From CAYLZO01 sp964387775 (lineage in GTDB: Bacteria; Chloroflexota; Anaerolineae; JAAYZQ01): DNA of 24,846 nucleotides. Shown in pieces: positions 21,709 to 24,846 of the stretch; the stretch's first letter is position 1; each line of letters opens with the position of its first letter. The DNA lies in the NCBI GenBank assembly GCA_964387775.1, contig CAYLZO010000050.1:1-24846 (forward strand), given 5' to 3'. The notes under the pieces are model-generated. The model was not told where the DNA came from and made no database searches. It worked only from the letters and a program-made list of their open reading frames with translations. The position numbers were made by a program, and so were the translations under genes.

Positions 21709-23210
21709 GGTCCGTGGCCTCGGCGATAGACGGTCAGCCACGACGAGCGCGTGTCCGTAAAATCTCGTACAGCTTCATAGGTCCTTTGAAACCAGTCACT
21801 CCCGGTCAAGCCAGCAAACGCAACACGATCCAACACCAAATAGTCGGGCCATTGTCTCTGGATCACCCAGGCCGCCGAATCCTGATAGGTCTGGGTCGGC
21901 CCCAGTTGGCGGGCCACCTCCGGCTGGAGGAGACCGGCAAAGCCCACCATCCGCCGCCGGCTGTGATAGCCGATGATGCCCACCTCCAGGGCGCCGACCG
22001 TGGCCCGGGCCGGGGTGTGTGCGGCCAGCCAGTCGCCGATCTCGGGATAGACGGCCAGCCGGGGGTCGGGATTCCAGGCCAGGGCCAGGACCTCCATGCC
22101 GAGCGGCGCCAGCAGGGCGACCACCATCAGGGCCGCCAAGCCTCCGGCCAGGGCGCGACTCGGCGCCAGGCGGGCCACGCGCCGGATCACGGCCACGGCT
22201 CCCTCGGCGATCAATACGACCAGGGCCGGTACCAGGGGCGCATAGTACCAGAAGTAGCGACTCACGCCCAGAAGGGTGTAGGCCAGAAAGTAGAGGGCGG
22301 TCCAGGCCAGCAATGGCAGCCAGTGGCGCCCCCGGCTCCAGACTTGCACCACCCCGACGAGGGCCAACACGCCGTGCAGCCAGTAGAGCGGCCGGCGGGC
22401 ATAGCCCACCAGCAGGTCGGCGAAGCCGGGCGCAAAGCGGGTGCTGATGTCCATGCCGCCCTGCTGGTGCTTGGCCATCAGGGTCACGGGCAGCGGCGCG
22501 CCGTAATAGAGCCAAAGCCCGGCGTACCAGGCGCCGACGAGGACGGCGTAGAGCAGGGCCGGGCGCGCCGGTAGCGGCCGTCGGCGGGCAAGGTGGAAGA
22601 AAGCCAGAACCACCATCGCCAGCACCCCCTCGGGCCGGATCAGGGTCCCCAGCGCCAGGGCACCGGCGGCCAGATCCAGCTTCTCCCGGTCGTAGGCTAC
22701 GAACCCGACGAGGATCAGGGCCAGGTAGAGGCAGGTCTCCATGCCGAAGGACATGAGCACCAGGGGCCACAGGCAGAGCAAGAGGGCCGCGATGTGACCC
22801 ACGGCCGCTTCACCCCGGCCTCGCGACCAGGCGACGAGACTGGCAGCGGCCCCCACCAGCGCCCCCGCGCTCACGACGTTGCTGACCAGCGGGAGATCTG
22901 GCCAGAGCAGGCCCAAGCCTGCCAGCAAGATGGCGTAGAGCGGCGTCGTCGTGCTCAGGGTGCGCTGGCCCACGTTGTACACCAGGCCGTGGCCCTCCAG
23001 CAGATTGCGGGCGTAGCGGAAGGTGATGTAAGGATCGTCAAAGCCCCAATCCGCCAGAAGGAGGATCAGGGTGGCGAGGGTCAGGGCACCCAGGCTCGCC
23101 GTGATGAGCGTCTGTCCCTGCTCACCGAGCCAGGCTGTCAGTCCCAGTTGATGTTCAGGCAGCCATAGCCGGCGCGTCACACGCCGCCTAGATTGGGATT
23201 GCGCTTCCAC
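21705..23210 (-). CDS. GT-C-like integral membrane glycosyltransferase
   Basis: About 500 residues with roughly ten hydrophobic helices (LGALTLATLILLLADWGF at the first, then several Ala/Leu-rich spans to about residue 390) and a C-terminal soluble part of about 120 residues. The first extracytoplasmic loop carries DDPYITFRYARN and HGLVYN, the acidic-loop signature of GT-C enzymes that use polyprenyl-phosphate sugars. It is first in the long cluster. Start choice is uncertain: TTG at 23219 has AGGA upstream but overlaps the predicted -10 box. GTG at 23210 would be nearly leaderless from that promoter. GTG at 23180 is also possible. I list 23210. It could alternatively be an arabinosyl- or mannosyltransferase-like protein; substrate unknown. 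Confidence 0.83.
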   Translation of the reverse strand: MEAQSQSRRRVTRRLWLPEHQLGLTAWLGEQGQTLITASLGALTLATLILLLADWGFDDPYITFRYARNLLEGHGLVYNVGQRTLSTTTPLYAILLAGLGLLWPDLPLVSNVVSAGALVGAAASLVAWSRGRGEAAVGHIAALLLCLWPLVLMSFGMETCLYLALILVGFVAYDREKLDLAAGALALGTLIRPEGVLAMVVLAFFHLARRRPLPARPALLYAVLVGAWYAGLWLYYGAPLPVTLMAKHQQGGMDISTRFAPGFADLLVGYARRPLYWLHGVLALVGVVQVWSRGRHWLPLLAWTALYFLAYTLLGVSRYFWYYAPLVPALVVLIAEGAVAVIRRVARLAPSRALAGGLAALMVVALLAPLGMEVLALAWNPDPRLAVYPEIGDWLAAHTPARATVGALEVGIIGYHSRRRMVGFAGLLQPEVARQLGPTQTYQDSAAWVIQRQWPDYLVLDRVAFAGLTGSDWFQRTYEAVRDFTDTRSSWLTVYRRGHGP

Positions 23211-23218
23211 AACGTGCA

Positions 23219-23247
23219 ATTATAACATCCTTGATACAAGTCGCCAA
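23219..23247 (-). promoter_or_regulatory. Promoter of the long glycan cluster
   Basis: Minus-strand -10 TATAAT (23219-23224, perfect) and -35 TTGGCG (23242-23247, four of six) separated by exactly 17 bases. Transcription would start near 23212, almost at the GTG at 23210, implying a leaderless or very short leader unless initiation is at 23180. Confidence 0.6.
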
Positions 23248-23314
23248 ATGCCCCTCCCATCGTGTACGCCCTCGCTGGCCGACGGCCTGCGGCTTGTAGA
23301 AACGCGGGTCTGCT

Positions 23315-23343
23315 TTGTCAACCTCCCCCAGATGTGATATACT
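23315..23343 (+). promoter_or_regulatory. Sigma70-type promoter of the glycoside hydrolase gene
   Basis: TTGTCA (23315-23320, five of six) and TATACT (23338-23343, five of six) with a 17-base spacer. Start of transcription near 23350, giving a leader of about 40 bases that includes AGGAGGA (23374-23380) eight bases before the ATG. It diverges from the promoter at 23219-23247, with the -35 boxes about 67 bases apart, so shared control is possible. Confidence 0.7.
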
Positions 23344-23388
23344 GTCTCCTCGTTCGCAAAGCCCAGATTGCCCAGGAGGAAGTCCGTG

Positions 23389-24846
23389 ATGACAGAACAA
23401 ATCCCTGTGTCCAGCAAGCGCCTCGGTCGCACCTTGCCGATCGTTTGTGTGGTTGGCTTGCTCGTATCGGCAGCTTGGCTCATGGTCCGGGCTGATAAAA
23501 GAGGAGATAGGCCGGCGAGGGACCTTGTGCCCCAGGCGCCTGTAGCGGCTGCGCCTCTGGCGACTGCGGGCCAAGCTTCGATGGCCGTCGAGTTGGCAAG
23601 TACCGAACTGGTCTCGACGACCCTCTATCTTCCCGTCGGGGTCAACGGCCTGAAAGCTGGCCCGTCGATCTTTGGCATCCAGATGCAGCAGCCCATCGAC
23701 GACGCCGGTGGCCTCTCCGAGGCGATTCTGGCCCGGATGCGCTGGGTGCGGCGTAGCGTCTTTCATTGGGACGACATCGAACCGACCCGAACCACGCCAC
23801 CCAGTTACAACTGGTCCGTGGTAGACGAGCAGAGTCTGATCAACGCCCGCGCCAGCGGCATGAAGGCCATCGCCGTCGTCCACTTCACGCCGAGCTGGGC
23901 CCAGGAAATCCCCGGTTCCTTTTGTGGACCCATCCGCCAGGACGCCTTGGGCGCCTTTGCCGAGTTCCTGACCGCCCTCGTGGGTCGCTACTCCCAGGAA
24001 CCCTACGGCGTGCACTATTGGGAGCTGGGCAACGAGCCCGACGTGGACCCGGACCTGGTCTCGCCTACCAGTGGGTTCGGCTGTTGGGGCGACGCCGACG
24101 ACCCCTACTACGGTGGGGGCTACTACGCCGAGATGCTCAAGGCGGCCTATCCGGCCATCAAGGCCGCGGACCCCAACGCCCAGGTGCTCGTCGGCGGCTT
24201 GCTGCTGGACTGCAATCCGAACAACCCGCCGGCTGGCAAGGACTGCCTGCCGGGCAAGTTTTTGGAAGGTATCTTGCAGAACGGGGGCGGCCCTTACTTT
24301 GACGTCGTCAGCTACCACGCCTACAGCTATTATTGGGCCGCGGAAGACCGCATGGAGAACCCCAACTGGCCCGGGTCGGTCACGGCTGTGCCGGACAAAA
24401 CCCAATTCGTCCAGGGGGTGCTGACCCAATATGGCTACGCTGCCAAAGGGCTGATGAACACCGAGGCTGCGCTCCTCTGTTTCGAAAGTTCGAGCGCCTG
24501 CCAGGAGGCCCAGGCCAAGTACGTGCCCCGGGCCTACGCCGAGGCGCTGGCTTTCGGCCTGGACAGCCAGACCTATTTTGCCCTGATCAACAAAAGTTGG
24601 TGGGACACCGGCCTCCTCGAACCCGATTTGACGCCCCGGCCGGCCTACTACGCCTACGCCACCGCTGCCTCGATCCTGGCCTCTGTGGAGTACGAGGGGC
24701 CGGCTGCCGGCTATCCGGCCGGAATCGGCGGCTACGCCTTCCACCAAAGCGGCACCGCCCGGGACGTGGACGTCATCTGGGCCGTGGACGGCGGCGAGCA
24801 CGCCGTCACGCTGCCCACCGGCGCCACCGCCTACGACCGCTTTGGG
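23389..24846 (+). CDS. Clan GH-A-like glycoside hydrolase, membrane-anchored or secreted (partial, runs off window)
   Basis: 486 residues are visible and the frame is open at the window end. Residues 1-35 are a basic N-terminus plus one hydrophobic segment (LPIVCVVGLLVSAAWLMV), a signal peptide or anchor. Residues 36-75 are an Ala/Pro-rich linker, followed by TTLYLPVGVNG. From about residue 94 (FGIQM) a TIM-barrel-like domain runs to about 440: VFHWDDIEPT, GMKAIAVVHFTPSWA, WELGNEPD with E216 as the likely acid/base, DVVSYHAYSYYW, and LMNTEAALL with E359 as the candidate nucleophile. The N-E-P motif and spacing fit GH39/GH5-like families; the exact family is uncertain. AGGAGGA precedes; the in-frame GTG one codon earlier is an alternative start. 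It faces away from the glycan cluster and may trim or remodel an exported glycan, or degrade external polymers. Confidence 0.87.
   Translation, partial: MTEQIPVSSKRLGRTLPIVCVVGLLVSAAWLMVRADKRGDRPARDLVPQAPVAAAPLATAGQASMAVELASTELVSTTLYLPVGVNGLKAGPSIFGIQMQQPIDDAGGLSEAILARMRWVRRSVFHWDDIEPTRTTPPSYNWSVVDEQSLINARASGMKAIAVVHFTPSWAQEIPGSFCGPIRQDALGAFAEFLTALVGRYSQEPYGVHYWELGNEPDVDPDLVSPTSGFGCWGDADDPYYGGGYYAEMLKAAYPAIKAADPNAQVLVGGLLLDCNPNNPPAGKDCLPGKFLEGILQNGGGPYFDVVSYHAYSYYWAAEDRMENPNWPGSVTAVPDKTQFVQGVLTQYGYAAKGLMNTEAALLCFESSSACQEAQAKYVPRAYAEALAFGLDSQTYFALINKSWWDTGLLEPDLTPRPAYYAYATAASILASVEYEGPAAGYPAGIGGYAFHQSGTARDVDVIWAVDGGEHAVTLPTGATAYDRFG

Noticed and set aside
23188..24801. 537-codon open frame on the minus strand
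   Set aside because: Antisense to the glycoside hydrolase, which has a ribosome site, promoter, signal segment and catalytic motifs. The antisense product has no recognisable domain.

Overview
The window is GC-rich, gene-dense bacterial DNA. It most resembles a Chloroflexota genome (Anaerolineae/Caldilineae type), although no rRNA or other marker gene fixes the taxonomy. The clues are a PyrF-PyrE fusion in the order decarboxylase then phosphoribosyltransferase, a secreted beta-propeller protein ending in a FLPLV-type tail common in that phylum, and a long series of GT4 glycosyltransferases carrying coiled-coil tails. These lineage clues are inference from family knowledge. No tRNA, rRNA, CRISPR array, insertion sequence or phage gene was recognised.

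Layout. (1) 71-1471, plus strand: bifunctional pyrimidine gene pyrFE. (2) 1472-1919: a non-coding or decayed stretch with a broken RelE-like toxin remnant and a short tandem repeat. (3) 1920-4312, minus strand: two overlapping GT4 glycosyltransferase genes behind their own sigma70-type promoter. (4) 4471-7524, minus strand: a 1017-residue secreted FG-GAP/VCBS propeller protein followed by an intrinsic terminator. (5) 7877 to about 23210, minus strand: a run of twelve same-strand genes, nine of whose eleven junctions overlap by 1 to 14 bases. In transcription order they are a GT-C-like membrane protein, a two-helix membrane protein with an extracytoplasmic domain, a Wzt-type ABC ATPase, a methyltransferase, a GT4, a GT4-GT2 fusion, two GT4s, a GT4 with an extra tail domain, a small protein related to that tail, and two more GT4s. 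(6) 23220-23388: divergent promoters. (7) 23389 to the window end, plus strand: a membrane-anchored or secreted clan GH-A-like glycoside hydrolase, cut by the window edge.

Together, regions 3 and 5 look like a surface polysaccharide locus. Seven free-standing GT4 enzymes plus a GT4-GT2 fusion (and two further GT4s in the downstream pair being counted among the total of GT4 genes) would build the glycan in the cytoplasm. Wzt would drive export, and the methyltransferase directly coupled to wzt could make a modification read by the Wzt C-terminal domain. The GT-C protein and the two-helix protein would work at or outside the membrane. No Wzm permease is present in the window. The secreted propeller protein and glycoside hydrolase may act at the cell surface on the same or other glycans, but that is inference from position only.

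The least ordinary features are the GT4-GT2 fusion that keeps a strong internal Shine-Dalgarno and ATG, a small stand-alone protein that resembles the extra tail domain of the neighbouring glycosyltransferase, and coiled-coil or helical tails on several consecutive enzymes, which suggests a physically assembled complex. I do not see evidence for a clearly new class of system such as defence, a retroelement or a programmable nuclease.
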